This document shows positions 1-9,494 of a stretch of DNA of 27,500 bases, in pieces (position 1 is the first letter of the stretch; every line of letters starts with the position of its first letter). This stretch comes from Glandiceps talaboti. Its lineage: Eukaryota; Hemichordata; Enteropneusta; Spengelidae. The stretch is taken from positions 17,000,001 to 17,027,500 of the forward strand of contig NC_135566.1 in the NCBI RefSeq assembly GCF_964340395.1, in the 5' to 3' direction. The notes beneath the pieces were generated by a model that was given only the letters and a program-made list of their open reading frames with translations, was not told the origin of the DNA and did no database searches. Both the position numbers and the translations under genes were made by a program.

Positions 1-56
1 TAGGTTATTACATGTACCACCATTCCGACAGGGAAAACTGACGCATGGGTTTTTCT
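1..56 (-). CDS. EGF-like exon w25, cut by the left window edge
   Basis: First 56 nt of an exon; acceptor tttttcacag, then the reading frame begins E-K-N-P-C after the w24 junction (GAG). C1-VSFP-C2 fits O-glucose and C2-RNGGT-C3 fits O-fucose. The remaining three cysteines would lie left of position 1. The frame is open to the edge, so the coding sequence continues beyond the window. Confidence 0.88.
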
Positions 57-524
57 CTGTGAAAAATTGAATCGGAATAAGTCAAGTGAAAACTCCTCCA
101 CAAAGCCACTGTCTTCCTATATACATGTTATATGTGTGCTATTTTTTTTTTTACATTTTATATAATACAAACATTATTATCTGCATTGAAAATATTTGTT
201 GGAGTCTCCCATCTTAACCCAATGTCCACACAGAGATGCCGAATTAGTGTTGTTGTATCTTCGAAAAAAGTTGCTGACTTTTTCTCTGTTTTGCTCTTTG
301 TGGGGGTCATGAAACTTCGAAGACCACGTGACCTCTTCAAGCAAATTATGAGGAGATAACCTAATGAAAACAGTCGATGTGAATGAGGATTACCTGTATA
401 TGTGAGATGACAATGATCCCCCGCCCAAACGAAGTTATAGAGAAAGGACACGCCGACGCAAGTGAGAAACGACCCCACTCCAAATGCCTTGGAGAACTTA
501 TGCAGCTAATAACTTAACACTCAC
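57..524 (-). other. Intron w24-w25
   Basis: 468 bp, the shortest complete intron. It holds a 12-base T run near 141 and open frames on both strands that have no cysteine pattern or recognisable domain. Nothing else seen. Confidence 0.6.
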
Positions 525-644
525 CTAATTCGCAATTGTCGCCTTCATTTTCAGTTTTGCAATAACACCTGTACGTTGTAGCTGTGAGAGATATACAACT
601 GCCCTCATTTAAACAAGGATTTCCGTTGTCAAGACATGGGTTAG
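525..644 (-). CDS. EGF-like exon w24, six-residue C1-C2 loop
   Basis: 120 nt exon with acceptor cttgtttcag and donor gtgagt. Spacing C-x6-C-x5-C-x9-C-x-C-x8-C. The start reads N-P-C-L-D-N-G then N-P-C-L-N-E-G, an apparent short internal repeat that lengthens the C1-C2 loop to LDNGNP. C2-LNEGS-C3 fits the O-fucose consensus. The last loop KTENEGDN lacks the aromatic residue, so the domain is atypical at both ends but keeps all six cysteines. Confidence 0.9.
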
Positions 645-730
645 CTGAAACAAGAATATAAGAATGTCTTCAGTTTCTGTATATGTTTGAGTCCACATAC
701 GTACACCTTTCATTGTTTCCTTCCATTGTG

Positions 731-846
731 GCTGACTGACTGACTGACTGACTGACTGACTGACTGACTGACTGACTGACTGACTGACTGACCGACCGAC
801 CGACCGACCGACCGACCGACCGACCGACCGACCAACCAACCAACAA
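731..846. repeat. Compound tetranucleotide array (CTGA)n-(ACCG)n-(ACCA)n
   Basis: About 15 CTGA units pass directly into about 10 ACCG units and then four ACCA units, within the w23-w24 intron. The stepwise single-base change of the unit along the array suggests point mutations spread by slippage. The rest of this intron (847-1395) shows nothing recognisable. Confidence 0.95.
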
Positions 847-1395
847 TACTCTCAACTTGTTGTGTATTGAATACAGGGCAACACAAAATGGTCATGAAAG
901 CGTGTACCTTTTCACCTGGTTGCGGAATATTATGTTTCATGCGAAACAAGTCAACAACTTATACTTTTCAGGATCAGTTGAACTTTTAATTGTCAGTCTA
1001 TGTTTCATGTAAGCTTATCAATTCGTGTGTCTTCCTACGTCATCGACATTATCTACCGGGTCAAGTCTCCACTAAAACGTACTCAGACTATGAGCAATGT
1101 ATTTGGTGACGTGTATATTGCGTCACAGAATCGTTCTGGTCAACAGAGATGTAAATCAGATATCGACTAGCAATGCATAAATACAACATTCTTCAAAAAA
1201 CAACTAACTGGCTATCCGTACAACACTGCGGCTAATCAACAGTAACTTGACCTGTGGACTTGACTGATGAATGCAATCATTGTAGGCGTTCTTTTTAATC
1301 ACATCTCAAGGGGACTAATTAAGAGCGACGTTGTCGCCAATACTACTATTCTTGTGTATTGAATTTATTCAATTCCAACAATACTGTCAACTCAC

Positions 1396-1515
1396 ATGGT
1401 GAATTTTCACAGTTGTCTCCCGAATATCCACTTACACACTGGCAGAAATAATCAGTAGCGCTTGTTTGTACACAGTTACCGTCAAAGTAGCATGGATTGA
1501 TGGGAACACATAACT
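1396..1515 (-). CDS. EGF-like exon w23, long C1-C2 loop
   Basis: 120 nt exon, acceptor ttgtgtag and donor gtgagt. Spacing C-x5-C-x5-C-x9-C-x-C-x8-C: the C1-C2 loop VPINP has five residues where w1-w22 have four. C2-YFDGN-C3 is neither an O-fucose site nor the typical NGG form. The last loop VSGYSGDN fits the EOGT consensus. The six cysteines are all present. Confidence 0.92.
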
Positions 1516-1729
1516 CTACACAAATAAATAAACAAATATATACAAATATTAGTAAAACAATAAAAGGGTATGATGAAAAGTTTATTATACTAATAAATGT
1601 AAACACTGCATTTTGGCACAGCAGCTGGAGGGTATAAAGCGACACTTTTTTTCAGGTTGTCCTGTGGACCCGTAACACACTGCCGTCATTTGCTTTCACG
1701 TTGTCATGGCAGGCTTTTAGGTTGTCTAA

Positions 1730-1878
1730 TACATGCTTACTTATTGGCTTTCCATGCTTTGACGTTGGCTTTACACGCTTTGTCATTGGCTTTCCATGCT
1801 ATGACGTTGGCTTTACACGCTTTCTTATTGGCTTATACGCGCTTTGACGTTGTCTTTACATGTGCTATGACATTGTAT
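1730..1878. repeat. Degenerate 21-23 bp minisatellite
   Basis: Six to seven imperfect units, core 'gacgttggctttacacgctt', alternate between ctttacacg and ctttccatg forms. On the plus strand this gives a heptad-like peptide (HALTLAL, HALSLAF and so on), which is a by-product of the 21 bp period. The rest of the w22-w23 intron (1879-2274) shows nothing recognisable. Confidence 0.85.
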
Positions 1879-2274
1879 TTACGTGCTGAATGATCATTTC
1901 GCGGCTGTTGTTATCGAATATCCATTAAAATGCCAGAGTACTTTACAATTATGAATACCTGCAGGATTACATGTAACATTTGCTCAAGAATGATACAAAC
2001 GTACTTTGAAGTTACCACAATACCATATTAGAAAACGGTGTTTACAAGAAATCGCTTGAATCAAAAACCCTTACATATGTAACTTCTCAGGAGTAAAATA
2101 CAAACATAATATGTTGAGTGACACACACGGAAGTTCCGAGATCTTGACTGAGGTCCCCCATTGACACAGTTGGTCTTGAATGTCATGCCTTTTGTATCCT
2201 TATTGTTACTTTGTCATAGTACACGATTTGTTTAAAAAAACGTTTACTTTATAAATTTATTGTCACAATCTTAC

Positions 2275-2394
2275 CTGGCCAAACTTGACAATTGTTACCA
2301 CTATAATCATCTACACATTCGCAGTAGTATGTACCCTGGCCTGTATCTTTGCAAACCCCGTTATTCAAACATGGGTTGCTGTCACATGGGTCAG
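2275..2394 (-). CDS. EGF-like exon w22
   Basis: 120 nt exon with acceptor tgttttacag and donor gtaaga. Spacing C-x4-C-x5-C-x9-C-x-C-x8-C. C1-DSNP-C2 is an O-glucose consensus. C2-LNNGV-C3 matches w17 and is not an O-fucose site. The last loop is acidic (VDDYSGNN) and a Trp occurs in the linker after C6 (QVWP). Confidence 0.94.
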
Positions 2395-2994
2395 CTGTAA
2401 AACAGACCAATCATGTATATAACTAATATACATACCGTTATAACAAAACAATACATAATCAAATTCAGACGAATCACAAATATTGTACATAACTCATTTA
2501 CATATGATTACAATAAAAACATGAATAATCAATACTATGGATCAATCAAATTTACTTATCATTATAATAAACCAAGGAATACGAATGTAATACCCTATAA
2601 CATCATATATTGGCGGCCATACTGGATATGTCAGTGCCTTCAATGATGCATGGGTTGCATCATGCAGATTCCTAAGCATGTCGCTCGAACAGATGGAGAA
2701 TCCGTTAAAAATAGATGGACACGTGTATTGCACAGTTTTGAACTAATCGTATGTGAATGCAAATGTGACATAAGATGTCGTGTCAAACTATGCTGAATAT
2801 GCCAGAAGAGCATATATACATATTAGAAATTTGGCAATTATTGATATTTACAGGACAGGCTTTCTTTTCGCAAGAGCAATACTATACTAACTTTGAATCT
2901 GACATTATGATAGCTAAAAATCTAAACTATGCAAAGCAAACCATCACCACAAACCACAACATGCAAAACAAAATGCATAGCTTAATTAACATAC
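2395..2994 (-). other. Intron w21-w22
   Basis: 600 bp AT-rich intron. Short plus-strand frames are present but carry no domain. No repeat or foldback structure was recognised. Confidence 0.6.
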
Positions 2995-3111
2995 TGTATA
3001 TGGAGCATGTCGTTCCAGAATACCCAGTTAGGCAATTACAGTGGTATAAACGATCTCCAAGAAAGACGCACGTTGCACCGTTTTCACACGGGTTGACATC
3101 GCAGAGATTAA
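2995..3111 (-). CDS. EGF-like exon w21
   Basis: 117 nt exon, acceptor tgcatatag with almost no pyrimidine tract, donor gtatgt. Spacing C-x4-C-x5-C-x9-C-x-C-x8-C. C2-ENGAT-C3 (O-fucose) and LTGYSGTT (EOGT) are present; C1-DVNP-C2 is not an O-glucose site. The start INLC places Leu directly before C1, unlike the usual Asp-Pro. Confidence 0.92.
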
Positions 3112-3212
3112 CTATATGCATCAAACAGATAATTTACAATAATAACAAATAGAAAACTTTGAGTAGAGAGAGAATTATGCAATGTATATATTATATAAAT
3201 CCCATTTAATAT

Positions 3213-3332
3213 CACTCACTCACTCACTCACTCACTCACTGAGTCATTCTTAAATCCCTTCAAATGTATGTATGTATGTATGTATGTATGTATGTATGTA
3301 TGTATGTATGTATGTATGTATGTATGTATGTA

Positions 3333-3381
<49 letters not shown>

Positions 3382-3425
3382 ATGTATGTATGTATGTATG
3401 TATGTATACTATGTATGTATATATG
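3213..3425. repeat. Microsatellites (CACT)n, then (TATG)n-(TG)n-(TATG)n
   Basis: (CACT)n covers 3213-3240. From 3264 a (TATG)n tract is interrupted by an (TG)n block at about 3338-3364 and then resumes to 3425. Located in the w20-w21 intron. Confidence 0.97.
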
Positions 3426-3482
3426 TATTTGCAATGCGTTTCACATTAGCAGAGAATAGTTATTAGATTATGTTACATCTAG

Positions 3483-3612
3483 CAGGCAAGGCTTGTCATT
3501 CTAACCTCCATCATTCCCATCCCCATCAGGCAAGGCTTGTCATTCTAACCTCCATCATTCCCATCCCCATCAGGCAAGGCTTGTCATGCTAACCTCCAAT
3601 CTTCATCCCCCA
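3483..3612. repeat. 44 bp minisatellite, three copies
   Basis: Two identical 44 bp units (3483-3526 and 3527-3570) begin caggcaaggcttgtcatt. A third unit (from 3571) shares the first half with one change and then diverges into a C/A-rich stretch. The perfect identity of the first two units indicates recent slippage or unequal exchange. Confidence 0.95.
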
Positions 3613-3814
3613 CCACCATCACCACCATACCATGTACCAAACCACAGTGATATAGTAATACTAGTAACTGGTATGCAACATTAAATCCCTATGAATGTCG
3701 ACTTCGTTAAATTCGTCTTGATTCTTTGAATTTTGATATTTGGTCAATGACATTGTCCTGTGTTCAAATTCTACTTATTTTACAAAAATAAGATCAATAT
3801 AAAAGTTGACTCAC

Positions 3815-3937
3815 TTATGGGTGGGTTTTCACAATTATCACCATAGTAACTGTTGATACAGGTACAATAGTAACCTCCGGATATAAAGAGACAACCACCT
3901 CCATTCAGACAGGGATTGCTGTCACATGGGTCCACAG
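3815..3937 (-). CDS. EGF-like exon w20
   Basis: 123 nt exon with acceptor cctcttcag and donor gtgagt. Spacing C-x4-C-x5-C-x8-C-x-C-x8-C. C1-DSNP-C2 fits O-glucose; C2-LNGGG-C3 lacks the O-fucose Ser/Thr. The last loop INSYYGDN lacks the EOGT Gly and Thr. Junction with w19 gives ACT (Thr), starting TVDPC. Confidence 0.93.
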
Positions 3938-4140
3938 CTGAAGAGGAAACAGTCAAAATGATAAATATTTATACCATGTCAGGCAGCACTTAGTCAGGCA
4001 TGATGGTGTAAGAGGAGAAAGCTCTCACCTTATACCTCCATGATGCAAAATTAAATTAGCATTTGATCTCTCTACACAAAGGCGACAATTCAGGTCTTCC
4101 AAGATCTTCAATTAAGAATAATGGTACATGCTGACGTAAG

Positions 4141-4632
4141 GGGAACGCCATTCCGGGAAATAAAGACATTTATATGAACTTTGCCGGGGTTATGGAGAGT
4201 CAACTCATAATTTTACATCACCTAGCTACATTACATGTGATTTCTGAGAAACATAAAGTTGAAGTTGTGCCCCAATCGGGGATCTTTGCTGTGGACGTGG
4301 AGGTATAGGGGAGATATCCCCTTATACCGTCATGCTTTGGGCCACATTGTTTCATAGGAGTCAGTTGAAGTGTTTATGCAATGGTTAAAGAATGTCCACC
4401 AAGAGTGTGTTACGTTGTGTGAAAAGTCGTGAATATTCATTGTTCGACCATTGCATAAACACTCCTGTCGACTCTCATGAGGGTAATGTGGTTGACAGCA
4501 ATGATTCCCAAAAGGGGGATAACTTCACTTTGATAATGTTTCTCTGCAAACTGCGCATAGCGTAGGTGATGTAAAGCCATGACACGACTCTCCAGAACCC
4601 AAAGTTCCTTTACTTCCTGGATGGCGTTTCCC
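4141..4632. mobile_element. Foldback/MITE-like element FB1
   Basis: Two arms of about 245 bp (4141-4386) and 186 bp (4447-4632) are inverted copies around a 60 bp loop. The inner stem is a perfect 16 bp match (4370-4385 with 4447-4462). Farther out, matched blocks include ACATCACCTA, GAGAAACAT and TGGAGAGTC. The outer ends are GGGAACGCCAT on the left and its complement ATGGCGTTTCCC on the right. No transposase frame lies inside, so any mobility would be non-autonomous. Target-site duplications could not be identified. Confidence 0.8.
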
Positions 4633-4751
4633 TTTAAGTACAATATTGCTAAACGTTCTATACCATTCACTTTCATTTCATGTGTGCCGTATATAGCAGC
4701 TTGCGCAAACCAAATCTGTGATGTATGAATGTACGGCAATCATAAACTTAC

Positions 4752-4859
4752 TTAATTCACACCGCAAACCAGTAAAACCGTCTGCACACTGACAGGAGTA
4801 CGCTACCGTCCCAATCAATGAACAAGTGCCTCCGTTCTGACAAGGATTAGAGGTACATG
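4752..4859 (-). CDS. EGF-like exon w19, between two foldback elements
   Basis: 108 nt exon, acceptor gcttttag and donor gtaagt. Spacing C-x4-C-x5-C-x9-C-x-C-x8-C. It has all three glycosylation consensus motifs (CTSNPC, QNGGT, ADGFTGLR). C1 is the second residue of the exon's reading, the tightest domain spacing in the array. Related foldback elements end about 120 nt to its left and begin about 88 nt to its right. Confidence 0.94.
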
Positions 4860-4946
4860 CTAAAAGCGACAAAAGTGAAATTAGTTTGTTATTTTCATTG
4901 TTTGAATCTAACACATTATCACTGTTCACTCGTCGACACTGAAAAA

Positions 4947-5424
4947 AGAACTCAACTCTAGAAAATAAAGATAATTTCATGAACTTTGAGCCTCGTTCTG
5001 GAGTGATTTCGTGACTTCACATCACTCGATTGCCAAGAAACACCAGATTGAAATTCCTGTTCACCTCCATTGTTCTTTCAGTGGTGCATCATTGCATCAT
5101 GGGTCTTAGTAGACAGGAATACATGTATTTATTTAGATGCAGTATAGACCCTACGCGTGTAGGGTCTAAGGATGCACAATGTCGATCCATGACTATTTAT
5201 CTAAAGGAATGCACAAGTCATGAATATACATTGTGCATCTAATAAATATTTATGTCTGCTAAGACCAATGATGGAACTGTTTACCACTTAAAGAACAATG
5301 GAGGTGAAAAGGAGTTTCAATTTGGTATTTCTTGAATGGTAATCGACGTGTGTTAAATCTTGGAATGACTTTCCAGAACCGAAAGTTCATGAAAATACTT
5401 TTAATTTCTTTTAGTGGTGTTCCA
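4947..5424. mobile_element. Foldback/MITE-like element FB2, related to FB1
   Basis: Left arm about 4947-5141 pairs with right arm about 5229-5424. Matched blocks include TTCATGAACTTT, ATTGAAA and CACCTCCATTGTTCTTT (near 5055 and 5300). Within the centre lies a 10 bp hairpin, TAGACCCTAC-gcgt-GTAGGGTCTA (5145-5168). The arms share with FB1 the order ATGAACTTT, TCTGGAG, ACATCAC, AGAAACA, so both are inferred to belong to one family. The outer right end reads GGAACACCACT on the minus strand. Confidence 0.75.
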
Positions 5425-5557
5425 CTTGAAACTTGTCTATCAGTGTATACACTATTATAAGAAGCTTAATGAAGAAATAATTAACATATGAATATTTAAG
5501 CATGAACGATGAGGTATACAGCAAAGAAATCTTAGCAAGGGAAGCCTGGTATCTTAC

Positions 5558-5680
5558 CAGTTTCTACTGCCCTTTCGCATCGTGATCCGGTATACTCCGA
5601 TGGACAACTACAAGCATATGATACGCCATCTGTCACACACGTGCCGCCATAATAACAAGGATTACTAGAGCAGGGATCGG
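5558..5680 (-). CDS. EGF-like exon w18
   Basis: 123 nt exon, acceptor gctatag and donor gtaaga. Spacing C-x4-C-x5-C-x8-C-x-C-x8-C. C1-SSNP-C2 (O-glucose consensus) and C2-YYGGT-C3 (O-fucose consensus). The last loop is PSEYTGSR, with Glu in place of the EOGT Gly. The linker after C6 (ERAVET) is comparatively long. Confidence 0.93.
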
Positions 5681-5984
5681 CTATAGCAGCAAAAGCAGAA
5701 CAGTACATGCAATATTACTACAGTACTTTGCCATGCAAAATGAAAGCGAAATAAGAGAAAAGCGGCGATCTAGACTACGAGGCTTGGACACTAAACACAA
5801 TGAGAATTTATCCAGCTGCGAAAAGAGCATGGGTTGAACGGATCTGTCTGGAGATAATCACATCTCCATAAAGCCAAAACAAATGTCTGTACATATTTCA
5901 TCAAACTATCACAGAATGGATATTTTGACCGATGTTTGTTTTTGCAATATTTTTCAAAAGTAAAAAAAACATTTAAAACGTTAG

Positions 5985-6125
5985 AATAAAATAAAATAAA
6001 ATAAAACCCCGGGACCTACCTACCCTATATTCTGGGGTATATGTAATCGGAAACACATGATCATTTTTTTCGCCTTTAAATAACCTTGTACCAAAACATT
6101 CCTCCTGTGACTGGAGCCCACAGAA
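5985..6125 (-). mobile_element. Possible retroposon 3' end with (TTTTA)n tail
   Basis: On the minus strand, a segment ending in ctaccctat-type and cccggggt sequence is followed by an A/T-only tail of TTTTA repeats (plus-strand 5985-6006). A related stretch, ATCGGAAACACA followed by a T-rich run and GGCCTT or GCCTTT, occurs at 6048-6078 and at 16098-16127 in the same orientation. A simple-sequence tail plus a dispersed second partial copy suggests a SINE or LINE end, but no tRNA-like head or reverse transcriptase frame is visible. Confidence 0.35.
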
Positions 6126-6368
6126 AAGGAATTAAACCATCGTGTGATTTCACAATGAATATAATAGCAAAATTGGATAACACACATGGTTGTCATTGTT
6201 CATTCTTCACTTCACACATTGTAAGAATGTTATGATTCGTGTAATTAGGTGTGACTCTAAAAATACTTTCCAACATGTCCCTTTGCAGCTCAATTAATTG
6301 AATTGCATTGTGGGTAGCTGATAGTAAAATAGTAGTCATTACATTGATATAAATACTTTCGAAAAGAA

Positions 6369-6434
6369 AGTGTATGTGTATGTATGTATGTATGTATGTA
6401 TGTATGTATGTATGTATGTATGTATGTATGTATG

Positions 6435-6471
<37 letters not shown>

Positions 6472-6815
6472 GCCTGCCTGCCTGCCTGCATGCATGCATG
6501 CATGCATGTATGTATGTATGTATGTATGTATGTATGTATGCGTGTATGCGTGTGTGTGTGTGTGTGCGTGTGTGCATGTATGTATGTATGTATGTATGTA
6601 TGTATGTATGTATGTATGTATGTATGTATGTATGTATGTATGTATGCGTGTATGCGTGTGTGTGTGTGTGTGCGTGTGTGCATGTATGTATGTATGTATG
6701 TATGTATGTATGTATGTATGTATGTATGTATGTATGTATGTATTTATGTATGTATGTATGTATGTATGTATGTATGTATGTATGTATGTATGTATGTATG
6801 TATGTATAATAATAA

Positions 6816-6850
<35 letters not shown>

Positions 6851-6852
6851 GT

Positions 6853-6905
<53 letters not shown>
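6369..6905. repeat. Nested microsatellite complex, about 0.5 kb
   Basis: Order on the plus strand: (TATG)n, (TGTC)n, (TGCC)n, (TGCA)n, (TATG)n, a mixed CGTG/(TG)n block, (TATG)n, a near-identical second CGTG/(TG)n block, a long (TATG)n, AATAAT, (TGTC)n and (TG)n. The blocks at about 6537-6576 and 6645-6683 repeat with a period of about 108 bp, so a higher-order unit was duplicated. Long open frames here in all directions are artefacts of the repeats. Confidence 0.97.
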
Positions 6906-6906
<1 letters not shown>

Positions 6907-6943
6907 GATGTAGTTGACATTTAAACATGGCTTGTAAACTTAC

Positions 6944-7060
6944 GGAGAACGGTTTGACATATTTCGCCAGTGTACCCAGTCGTACAAGTGCACGTGAAAC
7001 CAGTACCGGCCGCTACACAGACTCCATTATTTAAACATGGATTGACAGTACATGAGGTTA
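6944..7060 (-). CDS. EGF-like exon w17
   Basis: 117 nt exon with acceptor tttcatcag and donor gtaagt. Spacing C-x4-C-x5-C-x8-C-x-C-x8-C. C1-TVNP-C2 has Val where its neighbours have Ser, so the O-glucose consensus is lost; TTGYTGEI fits EOGT. The donor lies about 40 nt from the large microsatellite complex in the next intron. Confidence 0.94.
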
Positions 7061-9368
7061 CTGATGAAAAAAGAAGAAGAAGACTTGTAAGGCATGTGAA
7101 GTCTGTTTACTATGGCATCTGAACAATTTACTTCTGGTGTGTTATGTACATGCGATACGAACCGACGAGATTTATTATGATGGATGTCGGTATCAGTTTC
7201 CTGTATTTTCTTCTTATCAACATGAACGCAAGTAGGTGAAGTTATTGAACTGCGATTATAAAACCTGGCTAATATATGTAAATAAATGTTCATTATTTTT
7301 CACAACATTAGAAATAAATTTTGATAAAATTATGACACGTTCGAGTCAACAGCTTTGGTAGTTCTAGTGTGTATCGTAAAGTCCAGCAGAGTGGTGAATG
7401 TTAGTGATTCTATTGACCCCACACCACCATACTATGTACTTCTTTAGTATACAATAAAAATCAAGAGAACTGCCCAAACAGTGTTTTGGAAATCGACATG
7501 GTTGATAAGAATCTCATATCAAAACTATGGCATTCCTACAGTGATTCGAGTCAATCAAATCAGCAACCAAATCCATGTATGTGTATCTCATTATATTTTG
7601 TAACTGTTTGACACACAACTAGTTTATTTGTTCTTTTTTTGTTCGTTCTTTTTTCATTCTAGACAAAATTAGGTTGTGTTTTGATATATTGTTCTTATCA
7701 ACTGTACTTATTTTCCAAGAGCCAACACTGCTTTTGCAGGTCAATTGATTTTCACATGTAAAAACCCTCTGTATGTGATCAATGCAAATACACAAACAGG
7801 GATTAATACATTTGTTTATGCACAAATGTAAGTATGGTAATTTGAAAGCGAAAATGTTATGATGAACTTTGGGATTAGTAATTTTTAGTGAAATGTTTAA
7901 AAATGAACTTTTGGTCTGATTTGACGTGATTTGCAATGGCACATCTTTTGATAGTCTGGGTGAGTATACACAGGTTATACCATTATTTCAAAAGGGGGGG
8001 GGGACACTTGGATGAACTATTTGAATCAAGGCATGCTGTACGGTTTCTGAGAAGAAGGTAGAAGACTAATTCTCAGAACTCGAGCTTCAAAACACATACA
8101 CTTACTTTATAACAAGTGCAGTGTAATAAAATTAATAAAACACCAGTATTCTAACAACAAAACCATTCCAAAAAGAAATAATGGTCGTTCCCTAGCAACT
8201 GCGAAAACAACTATTACGGGAGTCATCTAAACACCATACTATATATATTTCAAAACACACACCACAGATTAAAACTTTAACATTTACATTACGATGCCAA
8301 TACAATCGAGTAATACTCAAATAAAAAGAAAGTGCGACATGCATTACTCTAAATGATAATGTTTCAGAGATGCAAGTTATTAGGTTAGAGAACTATACAA
8401 TGTCATTTTCATAAGACAATTTCAAGTTCATCTTAAATGTTATTGTACACACTGAGTATATAAAAGTTCATGCAAAGCAGAAAATTGCACATAGTACTAT
8501 TAGACGTCTTGGTGGGCATGTTTCGGACGGTGCCGTGAAGAGGTATGTTGTTTACGACATTAGCATGCCGTAGACAATTTATAAGTTTCTCATTGTTTGA
8601 CTTTCTATCAAACTTAGGTCGGAACAAGCTGAATTTCTGGTCTTTTTTTCCCCTCGGGTGAAAATACTTATATAAAACCTCGATTACGCTATTTCGGTAC
8701 AAGTTAATGACGTCATCGGTAGCATTCAAAATTCTCTCCTAACAATCTTAGTACAGTTAATTGCATAATGGAAATTTCCTTAACATTCTGATGCACATAT
8801 ACTAAAATGACGTCATCCATAAATTATGTCTGAATACTGTATTTGATTTCTGCCAATAATAAACGATGGATAAGTCGGCTGCAATAAGAATATAAAACTC
8901 CGGGGACCTTATGACACAAAAACTACCAGATAAAATATATGAACTAAGTGCGTGCATCTACAGTCGTTCCTAAGAGTGGGAATAATCGACTCAAGCTTGC
9001 ACAGTATGTTTATCGTACAAACTCTGCGTCAATAGTTGCCTAACCTTCCCTTAGCAAGCCAGGATTATACATTACACGTCTTATTAATTACACGTCATAA
9101 TTTTGTTAAAATCGTTTTGTGGCAACTGAAAAGCAAAGTCGCTAGAGTTGAGTCCTTCCTGAACTATAATTGTGAACATTTATATTTTTGAGATATCCTT
9201 CACGTCGTTTCAAAGGGGAATGCCATGTTATGACTGGTGATCGCAATGCAAATTGTGCACAAACAAAGCTTGCTTGTAGAAGTTAAGAAGATATGTTATG
9301 CAATAGCTAGCTGGCATTATGAACATTTTTCTCGGTGGCAAACTGTGTTTTTTTTATTGTATACGAAC
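7061..9368 (-). other. Intron w16-w17 (2308 bp, largest)
   Basis: Holds a 10-base G run at 7994-8003 and several short frames. A minus-strand frame near 7619-7942 has clustered cysteines but not the EGF spacing, and no GT/AG-bounded 1-1 exon. The motif GGGGAATGCCAT near 9216 resembles the FB1 terminus but no partner arm was found. No other element recognised. Confidence 0.6.
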
Positions 9369-9494
9369 CAATTGGCTGATTGCACGTCGAACCCTGGTAT
9401 GCAGGAGGACACTCGCAGTGATAGTCGTCGGAAATGTGACCGTCATAACATGTGCCGCCATTGACACAAGGGTTAGACTGACATGGGGTAATAG
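9369..9494 (-). CDS. EGF-like exon w16 with weak donor
   Basis: 126 nt exon, acceptor tcgacacag. The only donor that keeps phase 1 is G|gttcgt, which departs from the consensus at intron positions +3 and +4. The nearby gtatac would break the frame. Spacing C-x4-C-x5-C-x10-C-x-C-x8-C. C-Q-S-N-P-C fits O-glucose and VNGGT fits O-fucose; the last loop PPAYQGST lacks the T/S of the EOGT site. The following intron is the longest in the window (2308 bp). Confidence 0.88.

Noticed and set aside
609-949. Ser-Gln-Ser-Val / Gly-Arg-Ser-Val repeat frames
   Set aside because: Produced by the (CTGA)n-(ACCG)n array in an intron.
1657-1893. Plus-strand heptad-like peptide (HALTLAL repeats) as a possible membrane or coiled-coil protein
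   Set aside because: It is the reading of a degenerate 21 bp minisatellite, with no start context or flanking exons.
4437-4739. Minus-strand frame of 100 codons next to exon w19
   Set aside because: It runs through the right arm of foldback element FB1 and has no recognisable domain.
6290-6928. Frames of up to 212 codons rich in His-Thr, Met-Tyr-Val-Cys or Cys-Leu-Ser-Val repeats
   Set aside because: They are translations of (TATG)n, (TG)n and (TGTC)n tracts; all six frames are open for the same reason. The same applies to repeat-derived frames at 3228-3466, 16342-16980, 22500-22780, 26032-26571 and 27073-27478.
7619-7942. Minus-strand frame with clustered cysteines as a missing EGF exon
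   Set aside because: The spacing (C-x3-C-x3-C-x-C-x-C) does not match EGF, and no 1-1 exon with GT/AG borders can be drawn.
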